A DNA stretch of 35,613 nt from Myxococcales bacterium (GCA_030590865.1 JAUVCD010000005.1:1-35613); one strand, 5' to 3'; shown: positions 15,014 through 23,593, numbered from the stretch's first letter. Numbers and translations are program-made. The notes: generated by a model from the letters alone, not told the origin.

Positions 15014-16555
15014 TTAGCGCTCCCGCAACTGGGCCAGGCGCTGCATGGGTTTCTGAATGGCCGGGTAGAGCCCCGAGTAGACCTCTTGGTAGAGCTGGTC
15101 GTACCGTCGTTGCGCAGGCCCCGGGTCGAATCGGTCGCCGTAGCCGGTCATGGCGGCACAGGCGGCAACCACGGTCGGATACAGGCCGCAGCAACCTGCA
15201 GCAATGATCCCTGCCCCCAAGGCGGTTGCCTCGCTGGACCTGGCGCGTACCACTGGCTTGCCGGTCACGTCAGCCAAGACCTGACACCACAGATCACTCT
15301 TCGACCCGCCTCCCATCACGACGTACTCGCTGATGTCCCCCACCACCTGCTCGACGCCGGTGGTGTGCTGACGTTGCTCGAAGGCAATGCCCTCGATGAT
15401 GGCGCGATAGAGGTGCGCCGGCTGGTGAACACCGCGCCAGCCAACCACCACGCCGCTGGCCTGGTCGTCCCACAGCGGGTTCATCACGCCGTTCCAGTAA
15501 GGCACCAACATCAGGCCATCCGAGCCTGGCGGGAGCGATGCGGCTTGCCCTTCGAGAGCCGCCAAGACCTGGTCGGAGGGGAGGTCAGCCCCCCCTGGCC
15601 GACCGCCGAGGAATCGTTCGACCAGCCAGTCGAGGGTGAAGGTCCCGCCTTGCAGATCCGTCTCCAAGAAGTAGCTCCCTGGGAGAGCGCCGTAGAGCGT
15701 CCGAAACGCCGAGTCACAGCGGTAGTCAGGGGACAACACCCCGGAGACCACGGCGGTGCCTAGATTCAAATAGGCCCGCCCCGGCGCAACAATCCCGGCG
15801 CCGAGCCCAGCGGCCTGGCCGTCGCCAGCACCGGCCACCACCTCGAGGCCCGCCGGCAGGCCGCTCTGCGCGGCGGCCCGGTCGGTCACTCGTCCCAGGG
15901 GAGCTCCCGGCTCGCACAGCTCGGGAAGCTGAGAGACCTCGAGGCCTGCCAGGGCCAGCAAGTCAGGGGCCCAGCGACGCTGGCGCATGTCGATCAGCCC
16001 TGTCGGATCGGCGCTGGCCAAAGAGGTCACGCGGCGCCCGGTAAGCCGCCAGCTGATGAAGGCGTGCACATCGAGAACCTGCGGGGCAAGGTCGCGCAGC
16101 TCCGGTCGACGGTCGAGCAGGGCCATCAGCTTGTACAGCGAGGGCGTGGTGCAGGCCGGCTTGCCACTCAGCTCGTGAAGCCGCTCGGCGCCGAGCTGGG
16201 CTCGGGCACGGGCCACCTGCTCGGTGCCGCGCTTGTCCATCCACACCAGCGCCGCATGAAGCGGCTGGCCAGCGCTGTCGGTGAGCACGAAGGTCTCACG
16301 CTGATGGGTGAGGCAAACCGCCTGCAAGGGCGCCAAGTCGTCGAGCTGCCCCGAGGCCGCGCGGCAGGCCTCGCAAAACGCCTGCCACCAACCTTCCGCA
16401 TCCTGCTCCCAGGCATCAGGCCCAGGGCTGTGCAGGGCGATAGCTGCGCGCCCCTCGGCGACGGCTTGACCGGTCTGATCAAAGACCATCGCCTTGCACC
16501 CCGTGGTGCTGCAGTCGACGCCCAGCACCAAACGGTCGCTCATCCCCTCGCCCAT
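15014..16555 (-). CDS. FGGY-family carbohydrate kinase, xylulokinase-like
   Basis: A 513-residue sugar kinase of the FGGY family. The N-terminal phosphate-binding loop is LVLGVDCSTTGCKAMVFD (residues 8-25), the substrate region includes QRETFVLTD and WMDKRGTEQ, the catalytic region is GAGDGQAAGLGAG, and the C-terminal signature is VVMGGGSKSDLWCQVLADVTG. The closest match by pattern is xylulokinase, but xylulose or another ketose/polyol cannot be decided from sequence. ATG 16555 is chosen because GGAGG lies seven bases upstream, inside the last codons of the previous gene; ATG 16543 is an alternative. It follows the gpsA-like gene after 3 bases, a clear operon. Confidence 0.9.
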   Translation of the reverse strand: MGEGMSDRLVLGVDCSTTGCKAMVFDQTGQAVAEGRAAIALHSPGPDAWEQDAEGWWQAFCEACRAASGQLDDLAPLQAVCLTHQRETFVLTDSAGQPLHAALVWMDKRGTEQVARARAQLGAERLHELSGKPACTTPSLYKLMALLDRRPELRDLAPQVLDVHAFISWRLTGRRVTSLASADPTGLIDMRQRRWAPDLLALAGLEVSQLPELCEPGAPLGRVTDRAAAQSGLPAGLEVVAGAGDGQAAGLGAGIVAPGRAYLNLGTAVVSGVLSPDYRCDSAFRTLYGALPGSYFLETDLQGGTFTLDWLVERFLGGRPGGADLPSDQVLAALEGQAASLPPGSDGLMLVPYWNGVMNPLWDDQASGVVVGWRGVHQPAHLYRAIIEGIAFEQRQHTTGVEQVVGDISEYVVMGGGSKSDLWCQVLADVTGKPVVRARSSEATALGAGIIAAGCCGLYPTVVAACAAMTGYGDRFDPGPAQRRYDQLYQEVYSGLYPAIQKPMQRLAQLRER

Positions 16556-16558
16556 GAC

Positions 16559-17608
16559 TCAGCCTCCAAAGAAGCGTCCCAAGGGGACGGCTACCGGCGC
16601 ACCATCGAGCACCACCTCTGCCAGGTGGTCGAGCAGCGGCAGCGCGTCAGCACCCAGCTCCCCTCGCTGGGCCATCGCCATGGTCGCAGCCCGCATCACC
16701 GCGATGATCTCGAGGCACTCGAGGGTCGCGCCCTCCATGCGGGCGACCGCTTCGACCAAGCTGAGCCCCAGACCCAGCAGCCGCCCAAAGCGACCGGTGC
16801 GACCACCGTTGGTGGTCACGTCGAGATCCCCGACCCCCGCCAGGGCCACAGCCGTGTCCACCGCTCCGCCCAGAGCCGCCACGATGCGACCCATCTCGAC
16901 GACCGACTGGGCGAAGATAGCCGACTCGAGGTTGTGCATCGCCACGCTGCCCGCCGCGCCACCGCGCTGCTCGTGCATGCCCTCCCCAAAGGCGATGGCC
17001 ATGGCATAGGCGTTCTTGAGAGCCGCGCAGGTCTCACACCCCACCACGTCGGTACTCGTCCACACGTGGTAATAATCTGTGCGTATCAACGCCGCGATGC
17101 GCTTCAGCACGGCGGCATCACGACCCGCCACCACCACGCAACTCGGCACCCGACGCGCCAACTCGCCAGCGATGCAGGGCCCGGCCACCGCAGCCGGCTG
17201 GACGCGATCCCTCATCGGTGCCGGCAACCCATCGCGCACCACGTCGGGCAGCACCCGCAGCCGATGGCCGTCCCAATCCAGGCCCTTGGTGATCATGAAC
17301 AGCGGCCGATCGGCCCGGACGTGGGGCGCAATCCGCTCGGTCGCCCAGCCGATGCCCGCCGAGCTGACGCCTAGCGCGATGACCTCAGCACCATCCATGG
17401 CCGCCCCTAACTCGTCGATCCCGTAGGGCTTGATGCTCTCGGCAAGCCGCACGTCCAACTTGGGGTGGGTACCCGTGCGCTTCAGCTCGGCAATGATGGC
17501 CTCGTCGAGATGGGTACCCACCAGCCTGACGTCGTGCCCACCATCGGCCAGCGGAACGCACAAGGCGCTGCCCATCATGCCCGCTCCCAGCACGGTGAAA
17601 GTCGCCAT
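16559..17608 (-). CDS. gpsA: NAD(P)-dependent glycerol-3-phosphate dehydrogenase-like protein
   Basis: A 349-residue cytoplasmic dehydrogenase. The Rossmann fingerprint is VLGAGMMGSAL (6-16). The family landmarks follow: TKGLDWDG with Lys108, AGPCIAGE (142-149, usually GPSFAxE), catalytic Lys198 in CAALKNAYAMA, and GVGDLDVTTNGGRTGRFG at 258-275. The reaction would be dihydroxyacetone phosphate to sn-glycerol-3-phosphate for phospholipid synthesis. The altered GPS motif, the glycine-rich insertion GEGMHEQRGGAAG and the coupling to an FGGY kinase suggest a specialised paralogue acting on another sugar or polyol phosphate. TAGCTT six bases before the ATG and no Shine-Dalgarno suggest a leaderless transcript. 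Confidence 0.88.
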   Translation of the reverse strand: MATFTVLGAGMMGSALCVPLADGGHDVRLVGTHLDEAIIAELKRTGTHPKLDVRLAESIKPYGIDELGAAMDGAEVIALGVSSAGIGWATERIAPHVRADRPLFMITKGLDWDGHRLRVLPDVVRDGLPAPMRDRVQPAAVAGPCIAGELARRVPSCVVVAGRDAAVLKRIAALIRTDYYHVWTSTDVVGCETCAALKNAYAMAIAFGEGMHEQRGGAAGSVAMHNLESAIFAQSVVEMGRIVAALGGAVDTAVALAGVGDLDVTTNGGRTGRFGRLLGLGLSLVEAVARMEGATLECLEIIAVMRAATMAMAQRGELGADALPLLDHLAEVVLDGAPVAVPLGRFFGG

Positions 17609-17614
17609 CGTAAA

Positions 17615-17620
17615 AAGCTA
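17615..17620 (-). promoter_or_regulatory. Candidate -10 element (TAGCTT) for the gpsA-like/kinase operon
   Basis: On the minus strand TAGCTT is six bases before the ATG at 17608, without a ribosome-binding site. Compatible with a leaderless or near-leaderless start. No confident -35. Confidence 0.3.
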
Positions 17621-17662
17621 GTACCCCGTGGCCCCGAACCGGGCAACCTCGCGCTGCTCCGC

Positions 17663-17699
17663 TGCACCCTTCGACGGCACCCTCGACTGCATCCTTGAC
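17663..17699. repeat. Three degenerate 12-13-bp tandem repeats upstream of cysS
   Basis: TGCACCCTTCGAC, GGCACCCTCGAC and TGCATCCTTGAC follow one another directly, ending 37 bases before the preferred cysS start. They may be a decayed tandem duplication or repeated protein-binding sites. Confidence 0.5.
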
Positions 17700-17736
17700 T
17701 GGGCCCAGCAACCGGATCAACAACGACGACAACCCG

Positions 17737-19224
17737 ATGCCATCACCCTTAAAGCTCCACAACACGCTCACCCGAACGATCGAGGACTTCGAGCCCCTCG
17801 AGCCTGGCCACATCAGCCTCTACGTCTGCGGCATGACCGTCTACGACCACTGCCACGTGGGTCACGCCCGGGCCATGGTCGTGTTCGACTCCTTCGTGCG
17901 CTACGTCAAGCACCGGGGCTGGAAGGTCACCTTCGTCCGCAACTTCACCGACGTGGACGACAAGATCATCAAGCGAGCGAACGAGCGGGACGAGGATCCG
18001 CTGGCGCTGGCCCAGCGCTACATCGATTCGTTCTACCAGGACGCCGCCGGCCTCGGACTGGCCAAGCCGGATCACGAGCCTCGGGTGACCGAAACGATGG
18101 ACGAGATTCAGGCACTGATCCAGAGCCTGATCGACCGAGGCCACGCCTATGAGGCCGAGGGCAGCGTCTGGTTCAGCGTCGAGACCGATCCCGGCTACGG
18201 CAAGCTGTCCCATCAGAAGATCGAGGAGCTGCGGAGTGCCGATGAGGTGCCAGGCAAGCGCGCCCCCGCCGACTTCGCTGTCTGGAAAGCCGTCAAGCCC
18301 GGTGAGCCGGCCTGGGATAGCGCCTGGGGCCCAGGTCGTCCAGGCTGGCACATCGAGTGCTCCGCCATGGCCAAGGCCAAGCTCGGCGCCACCATCGACA
18401 TCCACGGCGGCGGCCTCGACCTCGTGTTTCCTCACCATGAAAACGAGATCGCCCAGAGCGAGTGCGGCAATGGCTGCGACTACGCCCGCTATTGGATGCA
18501 CAACGGCCTGCTCACCATGGCCACCGGCGAGAAGATGGGAAAGAGCCTCGGCAACGTCATCAACGTGAATGAGGCGCTGAGGAACTTCCCGGCCGAGACG
18601 CTGCGACTCTACTATTTGCAGAATCAGTACCGCTCTCCCCTGCCCTGGGGCGACGAGGCGCTGCCTGAAGCGCTGGGCATGCTCAGCCGCCTCTACGAGG
18701 CTCGCGAGAAGGCCGAAGCCATGGGTGGCAGCGAGGACGCCGACCAGGTGACCACACGATTGGGCCCGAACGCCAAGAAGGTGCTCGTCCTCGGTCGCAG
18801 CTTCGCCGAGCGCTTCCACGAGGCGGTGGACCACGACTTCAACACCGCGCTGGCCATGGGACACCTGTTCGAGCTGGCCCGAGCGGTGAACCGTTTCGCG
18901 TCCCACAAACAGGCGAAGAAGAAAGGCGGCCCGGTGGTGAAACCTGCTCTGGCTGCCTTCGACTTGATGCGTGACGCCCTCGGCCTGATGGCGATGGACA
19001 CCGCCACCTTCCACGACGAAGTGAAAGCCAAGCGCCTCGCGGCGCGGGGGATCGATCGGGCGGAAATCGACGGGCTGATCGAGGAGCGCGGGGCGGCACG
19101 GCAGAACAAGGACTGGGCGCGAGCCGACGCCATCCGAGACGAGCTCACGGCCAAAAAGATCGTGGTGTTCGACCTACCTGACGGCGCAAAGTGGCGGGTC
19201 AACCTGGCGCCAGCTGACGACTGA
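17737..19224 (+). CDS. cysS: Cysteinyl-tRNA synthetase
   Basis: A 495-residue class I synthetase charging tRNA-Cys; monomeric and cytoplasmic. CGMTVYDHCHVGHAR contains the zinc-binding Cys and the HIGH-type motif HVGH. Further zinc ligands lie in GWHIECSAMA and FPHHENEIAQSE. The KMSKS loop is EKMGKSLGN, with the first Ser replaced by Gly. The C-terminal helical and anticodon-binding region is complete (RADAIRDELTAKKIVVFD). ATG 17737 gives the standard N-terminus; an in-frame TTG at 17695 would add 14 unrelated residues. No T-box or attenuator was recognised upstream, only short tandem repeats. It is divergent from the gpsA-like operon. Confidence 0.97.
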   Translation: MPSPLKLHNTLTRTIEDFEPLEPGHISLYVCGMTVYDHCHVGHARAMVVFDSFVRYVKHRGWKVTFVRNFTDVDDKIIKRANERDEDPLALAQRYIDSFYQDAAGLGLAKPDHEPRVTETMDEIQALIQSLIDRGHAYEAEGSVWFSVETDPGYGKLSHQKIEELRSADEVPGKRAPADFAVWKAVKPGEPAWDSAWGPGRPGWHIECSAMAKAKLGATIDIHGGGLDLVFPHHENEIAQSECGNGCDYARYWMHNGLLTMATGEKMGKSLGNVINVNEALRNFPAETLRLYYLQNQYRSPLPWGDEALPEALGMLSRLYEAREKAEAMGGSEDADQVTTRLGPNAKKVLVLGRSFAERFHEAVDHDFNTALAMGHLFELARAVNRFASHKQAKKKGGPVVKPALAAFDLMRDALGLMAMDTATFHDEVKAKRLAARGIDRAEIDGLIEERGAARQNKDWARADAIRDELTAKKIVVFDLPDGAKWRVNLAPADD

Positions 19225-19245
19225 CCGGCGGCTGCGACCGTCTCC

Positions 19246-20127
19246 CTATTGCTCGTAGTGGACTCGCAGCAGGCGGGTAAAATTGGCGTCAGAGAACCGC
19301 GAGTAGCTCTCACCACCCACGCTTGCTGGCGGGATCGGGAGAAAGACGCGAACTTCGATTTCCTTTCCCCGGGGCACCACGAAGAGCGAACAAGGTCGCT
19401 TGCGCCCAGCCTCCAGTTGGGCCTCCAAGTCCCCTGGTGAAACACAGCGCAGCACATCGGGACAGGACTGCAGCGGCCGATCACGCAAGCTGGAGCTGAG
19501 CTCGGTTACGAAGTGCCGCGCCACCCGCTTGGCCACCGCCATGTTCACCGCGCCACAGCTGTTGGCCTCTGACGTGGCGCTCATGGCAATGGTCACCACA
19601 TCCCGGGTAGGCAGCGAGACCTCGGTGCCTGCGCAGCGGAGGTCTTCGGTGCAAGCCGCAAACAGATAGCGTCCCTGGGGAGGAATGAAGGTCACGCAGC
19701 AGGAACCGGTCTTTGGATGGATCTGATGGCGGGTGAGTTGACCGTTCCAAGCAAAATCGTGGGATTGGCTGGGCTGCAGGGTGACTCGGCGCGTCGCGGG
19801 ACGGGCGGCTTCGGGACATGAGTCACCGCCGCATTTGCAATGGCAGATCCCGAAGCCCGTGGTGGGATTGAGCGGGCCGTCGAGCCGGGTGATCCCGAAG
19901 GGATCGTCAGGGCCGAATGTCGTGGTGAAGACGAGGGTCTCGCTGGTGTCATTGACCACTCGAATCGTCGTTGGGCTTGCCACCGCCTTGGCTGACTCGG
20001 TCGGCACCGATCGCTCGTCAGACGAAGTGGTTTCAGTCTTCGACGCTCCCGGGCGCGACTGGCATCCCAATGCGGTGCTGGTCAGACAACAGAAGAGCCC
20101 AATGGCCTTGAATTTGGTTTCGAGCAT
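19246..20127 (-). CDS. Predicted lipoprotein, function unknown
   Basis: A 293-residue exported protein with a clear lipobox TALGC (Cys22, Gln at +2, so outer-membrane sorting would be expected by the enteric rule). After a Ser/Thr-rich linker (23-50) there is a beta-rich domain starting IRVVNDTSETLVFTTTFG, with a cysteine cluster (CHCKCGGDSC at about 94-103) and further cysteines (CCVTF, CTEDLRC) that could form disulfides or bind metal. The C-terminal half contains a mixed alpha/beta part (MAVAKRVARHFVTELSSSL, later CSLFVVPRGKEIEVRVFLP) that resembles secreted domains but is not assignable. It diverges from the TPR lipoprotein with 50 bases between ATG codons; no Shine-Dalgarno is visible. 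Confidence 0.8.
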   Translation of the reverse strand: MLETKFKAIGLFCCLTSTALGCQSRPGASKTETTSSDERSVPTESAKAVASPTTIRVVNDTSETLVFTTTFGPDDPFGITRLDGPLNPTTGFGICHCKCGGDSCPEAARPATRRVTLQPSQSHDFAWNGQLTRHQIHPKTGSCCVTFIPPQGRYLFAACTEDLRCAGTEVSLPTRDVVTIAMSATSEANSCGAVNMAVAKRVARHFVTELSSSLRDRPLQSCPDVLRCVSPGDLEAQLEAGRKRPCSLFVVPRGKEIEVRVFLPIPPASVGGESYSRFSDANFTRLLRVHYEQ

Positions 20128-20177
20128 GATTGAGATGGGTCATGGGGCAGGACAGGCCTGCTACCGTAGCGACTCGA

Positions 20178-21455
20178 ATGCGCAACCAGACCATACATCT
20201 TTCCACGCGACCGCTTTGGGGTCGATGGACGACGACAACCGCCATGGCGCTCTTCGCCCTGGGGTGGGGCTGTAGCTCGCCCGCGCCCCCGCCGGCCACC
20301 ACCCCACCGGCCACCACCCCACCGGTGGTGGCGCTCGCCGAGCCGGCGGCTGCCACCGAACCTGTCCAACCCATCGACGATCCGCCGAAGGCAGCGGCTG
20401 AGGAGCAAGCTCCGGCCCGCGGAAGCTGCCCGTTTCCCGCCCCTGCCGAGGAAGCCGACGACTACGCCGGGCCGATGCCCGCGGCTCCGGTGCTCGGCAG
20501 CGAAGAGCCGGCACCTAGAGACGTGCCCCCCCAAGCCAGGACCGCCATCGCCCGGGCTTTGGACCCCCGTTTGTCTCAACGCCGCACCACGCCGCGATTG
20601 CACCTCGCGACCACCGCACGGCTGCTCCAGCGGCTGCTGAGGGCAACGTCCAAATCGGCCCCGGACCGCCCGGACCTCATCCGGCGTTTGGCAGAAGCCC
20701 AAGTGGAGCTCGCCAATGCCGCCCAGCAGGCACAGGACGGGCCCGCAGAAAAGGCCCACCGGCGAGAAGCGATCCGCCACTACGACTGGTTCAAGACCAG
20801 CTACCCTGGCGACAAGGCGCTCGACCAAGTGCTTTATCACGCGGCGCTCGAGCACCAGCGGCTCGGTGATCTCAGCGCGACTCGCAAGGCCTACTTGGAG
20901 CTGATCAGTGGCGTGCCCCACTCCAAGCTCCTGCCTCGCGCCTACGTCGCCTTTGGGGAGATTTTCTTCGAAGAGGCACGCAGCGACCCGACCAAGCTCA
21001 AGCTGGCACAGGAGTTCTACCAGCAAGCGCTCAATTACCCCCCTCGGGACAACCCCGTCTATGGGCTCGCTCAATACCGCCTCGGTCACGTGCACTGGAG
21101 AATGGCCAATCCCACCCAGGCGCTCGAGGCCTTCGTCAAGACGCTGCAATATGTCGGGAGCTTTCCCAAGGCGCCGGAAGTGAAGGTGCTCGGACCGGCC
21201 GCCATGGACGCCGCCGTCCATACCTACGCCGAGATCGGCCGGCCCGATCGCGCCTGTCCCTTCCTCCATCGCTTGGCCGCGACCCCTTCGTCCCCGGCTG
21301 CCACACTGCGAGCGCTCACGAGCCTGGGCGAAGCCTACCTGCGCACCGGCCGCCGCTCCGAGGCGCGGGTGATCTACCAAATCCTCGAGCGTCACCACCG
21401 GGGGCCCGAGCGCCGTCGCGACCGCACCGTGCTGTCGTTGCTCAGAGCGAAGTGA
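20178..21455 (+). CDS. TPR-repeat lipoprotein
   Basis: A 425-residue exported protein. ATG 20178 gives a signal peptide with basic start and lipobox LGWGC (Cys32); earlier in-frame starts would lengthen the n-region. A Pro/Thr/Ala linker follows (33-100), then at least five helix-turn-helix units of tetratricopeptide type (for example ALEHQRLGDLSATRKAYLELI, LAQYRLGHVHWRMANPTQALEAFVKTL, ALTSLGEAYLRTGRRSEARVIYQIL). Probably a scaffold in the periplasm or at the outer membrane; partners are unknown, though the divergent lipoprotein and the convergent sulfatase-fold lipoprotein are natural candidates. Its stop codon abuts the stop codon of the convergent gene with no base between. Confidence 0.87.
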   Translation: MRNQTIHLSTRPLWGRWTTTTAMALFALGWGCSSPAPPPATTPPATTPPVVALAEPAAATEPVQPIDDPPKAAAEEQAPARGSCPFPAPAEEADDYAGPMPAAPVLGSEEPAPRDVPPQARTAIARALDPRLSQRRTTPRLHLATTARLLQRLLRATSKSAPDRPDLIRRLAEAQVELANAAQQAQDGPAEKAHRREAIRHYDWFKTSYPGDKALDQVLYHAALEHQRLGDLSATRKAYLELISGVPHSKLLPRAYVAFGEIFFEEARSDPTKLKLAQEFYQQALNYPPRDNPVYGLAQYRLGHVHWRMANPTQALEAFVKTLQYVGSFPKAPEVKVLGPAAMDAAVHTYAEIGRPDRACPFLHRLAATPSSPAATLRALTSLGEAYLRTGRRSEARVIYQILERHHRGPERRRDRTVLSLLRAK

Positions 21456-22820
21456 CTAGCAGTCCTTACCCTTCTTCTTACCCTTGAGCTTCTTGCGCAT
21501 CTTGGGGCAGACGTCCTTGATGGTCTTGCTAGTGTCTTGATAGCGCTTGAGCATCTGCTTCAGCAGCTCAGGCTCTTTGCGTGCCAGGTCGCGCTGCTCT
21601 TGGGGATCCGCTTGCAGGTCGAAGAGCTTGAAATACTCGTCATCACCGTGAGCGATGAGCTTGTGCTTGCCCCAGATGAACGCCCGACGACGGTCGTTGT
21701 CGCTGGTGCGGGGCAGATCGGCAATCACTGGCCGCGGCTTGGGCTCGCCCCCCCGTAGCTCGGCGACCAGGCTCACGCCCTGGTAGGACGGGTCGGGTTG
21801 CACGGCCAACAGCTCGAGGATGGTAGGTGCCAGATCGACGGCGCTGCGAGGCACGTCGATGGTGCGCGGCTCGCTGCCTGGCAGGTGGACGAGCAACGGC
21901 ACGTGGATCAGCTCCTCCCACAGCTCGAAGCCGTGGCGATACATGTCGTGCTCCCCAAAGGTCTCACCGTGATCCGCCGACAGGATGACCGCCGTGTGAT
22001 CTGCCCAGGGTTGGGCGGCGATGAAATCGAGCAGCTTGCCGACATGCCGGTCGGTGAAGTGCAGCTCGCCATCGTAGAGCCCTGGTGCCCCGCGCCCGAA
22101 CTTGGGGGTGCCCTTATGGCCCATGTACATGTCGTGGGGATCGAGGAAATGATACCAGGCGAAAAAGGGCTGCTCCGTGTTGGCTGGGTCGCTCAGGTGA
22201 GCAAGCGCCATCTCGAGGTATTTCGGGCTGGTGATGTTCTGGTCGGTGGTGTTGCTCTTCTTCAGATCCGGCACGATCTCCCAAACGTCGAAGCCCTGGT
22301 GCAGTCCAGCCTTCTCCTTGTTGAAATACCAGTGCCCTTGAGCCGCCAGCGTCCGGACATTCGCCTGCTGCAGCAGCTCGGGGAACATCAGCTCGTCGGC
22401 GGGGTAAGAGCTGAAGAAGTAGCCGCTCCGCCGCACTTCGCTAGGGTAGCGGGCTGCGTAGATGCCTCCCACGCTCATCGCCGTGTAGGACGAGAGCGCG
22501 TAGAAGCGAGTGTAGCGTACCGCCCGCTCGGCAAACTCGGCGATGCGAGGCACCACGGGGTACCGGTAGCCAGCCCAGGGCATCCGGTCGGCTCGGAGGC
22601 AGTCGACCAGGATCACAATCACGTTGAGCCGCTTGGGCGCCTCGGCAGCGGCGGCACTCGCCGTGGCGCTCGCGCTTGACGGTGCTGCCGGCGAGCTGGA
22701 CTCGGGACCCGTGGCGCTGCCTCCAACTGGACGAGTTGAAGAACCTGGATCGCAGCCCAAGCTGGCAAGCATCAGGCCAAGGACCAACAGCCGCTGGCCC
22801 CTGAGCGGCAGCGTCATCAT
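21456..22820 (-). CDS. Sulfatase-fold (alkaline phosphatase superfamily) lipoprotein
   Basis: A 454-residue exported enzyme-like protein with lipobox LASLGC (Cys23, Asp at +2). The superfamily core is present: NVIVILVDCLRAD (metal Asp73), the nucleophile region SSYTAMSVGGIYAARYP, LDPHDMY (His229), and SADHGETFGEH (Asp283, His284). The formylglycine motif C-x-P-S-R is absent; by alignment to the following G-R-Y-P stretch, Thr113 takes the Cys position. That favours a phosphodiesterase or phosphotransferase, or an inactive enzyme, over a true sulfatase. The tail is very basic (KMRKKLKGKKKGKDC) and ends in Cys. No maturase gene is visible. Convergent with the TPR lipoprotein with zero bases between. 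Confidence 0.88.
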   Translation of the reverse strand: MMTLPLRGQRLLVLGLMLASLGCDPGSSTRPVGGSATGPESSSPAAPSSASATASAAAAEAPKRLNVIVILVDCLRADRMPWAGYRYPVVPRIAEFAERAVRYTRFYALSSYTAMSVGGIYAARYPSEVRRSGYFFSSYPADELMFPELLQQANVRTLAAQGHWYFNKEKAGLHQGFDVWEIVPDLKKSNTTDQNITSPKYLEMALAHLSDPANTEQPFFAWYHFLDPHDMYMGHKGTPKFGRGAPGLYDGELHFTDRHVGKLLDFIAAQPWADHTAVILSADHGETFGEHDMYRHGFELWEELIHVPLLVHLPGSEPRTIDVPRSAVDLAPTILELLAVQPDPSYQGVSLVAELRGGEPKPRPVIADLPRTSDNDRRRAFIWGKHKLIAHGDDEYFKLFDLQADPQEQRDLARKEPELLKQMLKRYQDTSKTIKDVCPKMRKKLKGKKKGKDC

Positions 22821-22843
22821 GGGAGGCGGTGTTGGCGATCACC

Positions 22844-22870
22844 CGGTTGGCGTCAATCGCCGGCCAACCG
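22844..22870. other. 8-bp inverted repeat in the divergent sulfatase-fold/DUF99 interval
   Basis: CGGTTGGC (22844-22851) and GCCAACCG (22863-22870) flank an 11-base centre that contains part of the recurrent 11-mer CGATTGACGCC (on the minus strand). It could be an operator or a leader hairpin for the minus-strand gene. Confidence 0.4.
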
Positions 22871-22924
22871 CTGAGGACCGCCGCCACGGGCCGAAGGAGG
22901 CCTTTCTAAGCTAGGATGGCATCC

Positions 22925-23491
22925 ATGGGCGGCGTCCTGTCCAATGTCGTCGGCTTTGACGACGCACCTTTCCCCCACGGCCACCGCGGCGACGTCGCGA
23001 TCATCGGAACGGTGTGCTCACGAACCCGGCTCGACGGCGTGCTTCGGGGCACCGTGCGCCGTGATGGCGCCAACGCCACCGGTCGCATGGTCGCGCTGAT
23101 CGAGGGCTCCCAGTTTATCGAGCACATCCGGGCAGTGCTGCTGCAAGGCATCGCCGTGGCGGGGTTCAACGTCGTCGACATCGCCGGGCTGGCCCGAGCC
23201 CTCGGCGTCCCGGTCCTGGTGGTGGCTCGCCGGCCACCCGACCTGCCTGCCATCCAGCGCGCCCTCAAACGAACCGGACCTGGCTGGCTACGAAAATGGA
23301 AACTCATCGAGCAGGCGGGCAAGATGGAACCTGCCCGGGGCCTCTGGGTCCAGCGGGCCGGCCTCAGCCTGCCCCAGGCCACCCAACTGCTCGCCGTCAC
23401 CACCTTGCACGGCAAGGTCCCCGAGCCACTGCGAATGGCTCACCTAATCGCCGGCGGCGTCACCACCGGCGCCAGTCGCGGTCGGGTGTGA
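22925..23491 (+). CDS. DUF99 (UPF0215) family protein, endonuclease V-like fold
   Basis: A 188-residue protein. It starts VVGFDDAPF, matching the G-[IF]-D-D-x-P-F opening of DUF99, continues with DVAIIGTVCSRTRLDGVLRGTV, RMVALIEGSQF, VLLQGIAVAGFNVVDIAGLARALGVPVLVVARRPPDL, and ends TTLHGKVPEPLRMAHLIAGGVTTGASRGRV, all typical. The family is mostly archaeal and structurally related to endonuclease V; no biochemical activity is established to my knowledge. ATG 22925 is preferred because TAGGAT ends seven bases before it and there is no ribosome site near it; ATG 22916 is an alternative and overlaps that hexamer. Divergent from the sulfatase-fold gene. Confidence 0.9.
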   Translation: MGGVLSNVVGFDDAPFPHGHRGDVAIIGTVCSRTRLDGVLRGTVRRDGANATGRMVALIEGSQFIEHIRAVLLQGIAVAGFNVVDIAGLARALGVPVLVVARRPPDLPAIQRALKRTGPGWLRKWKLIEQAGKMEPARGLWVQRAGLSLPQATQLLAVTTLHGKVPEPLRMAHLIAGGVTTGASRGRV

Positions 23492-23593
23492 GGAGCCCGC
23501 CGCTACCTGACCGACCACCTTCGAGACTTGCGACCGGTGACCGTCCGGCCAAGAATGTAGGAAACGACCGTGTCGGAGATGAGAGCGTAGGAG

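Noticed and set aside
16064-17374. 436-residue plus-strand open frame opposite the kinase and gpsA-like genes
   Set aside because: It runs across two well-supported minus-strand genes and is His/Arg-rich shadow sequence.
17749-19014. 421-residue minus-strand open frame opposite cysS
   Set aside because: cysS is certain on the plus strand; the antisense frame has no motif and arises from codon bias.
20082-21398. 438-residue minus-strand open frame opposite the TPR lipoprotein
   Set aside because: No coherent fold or motif; the plus strand has signal peptide, lipobox and TPR units.
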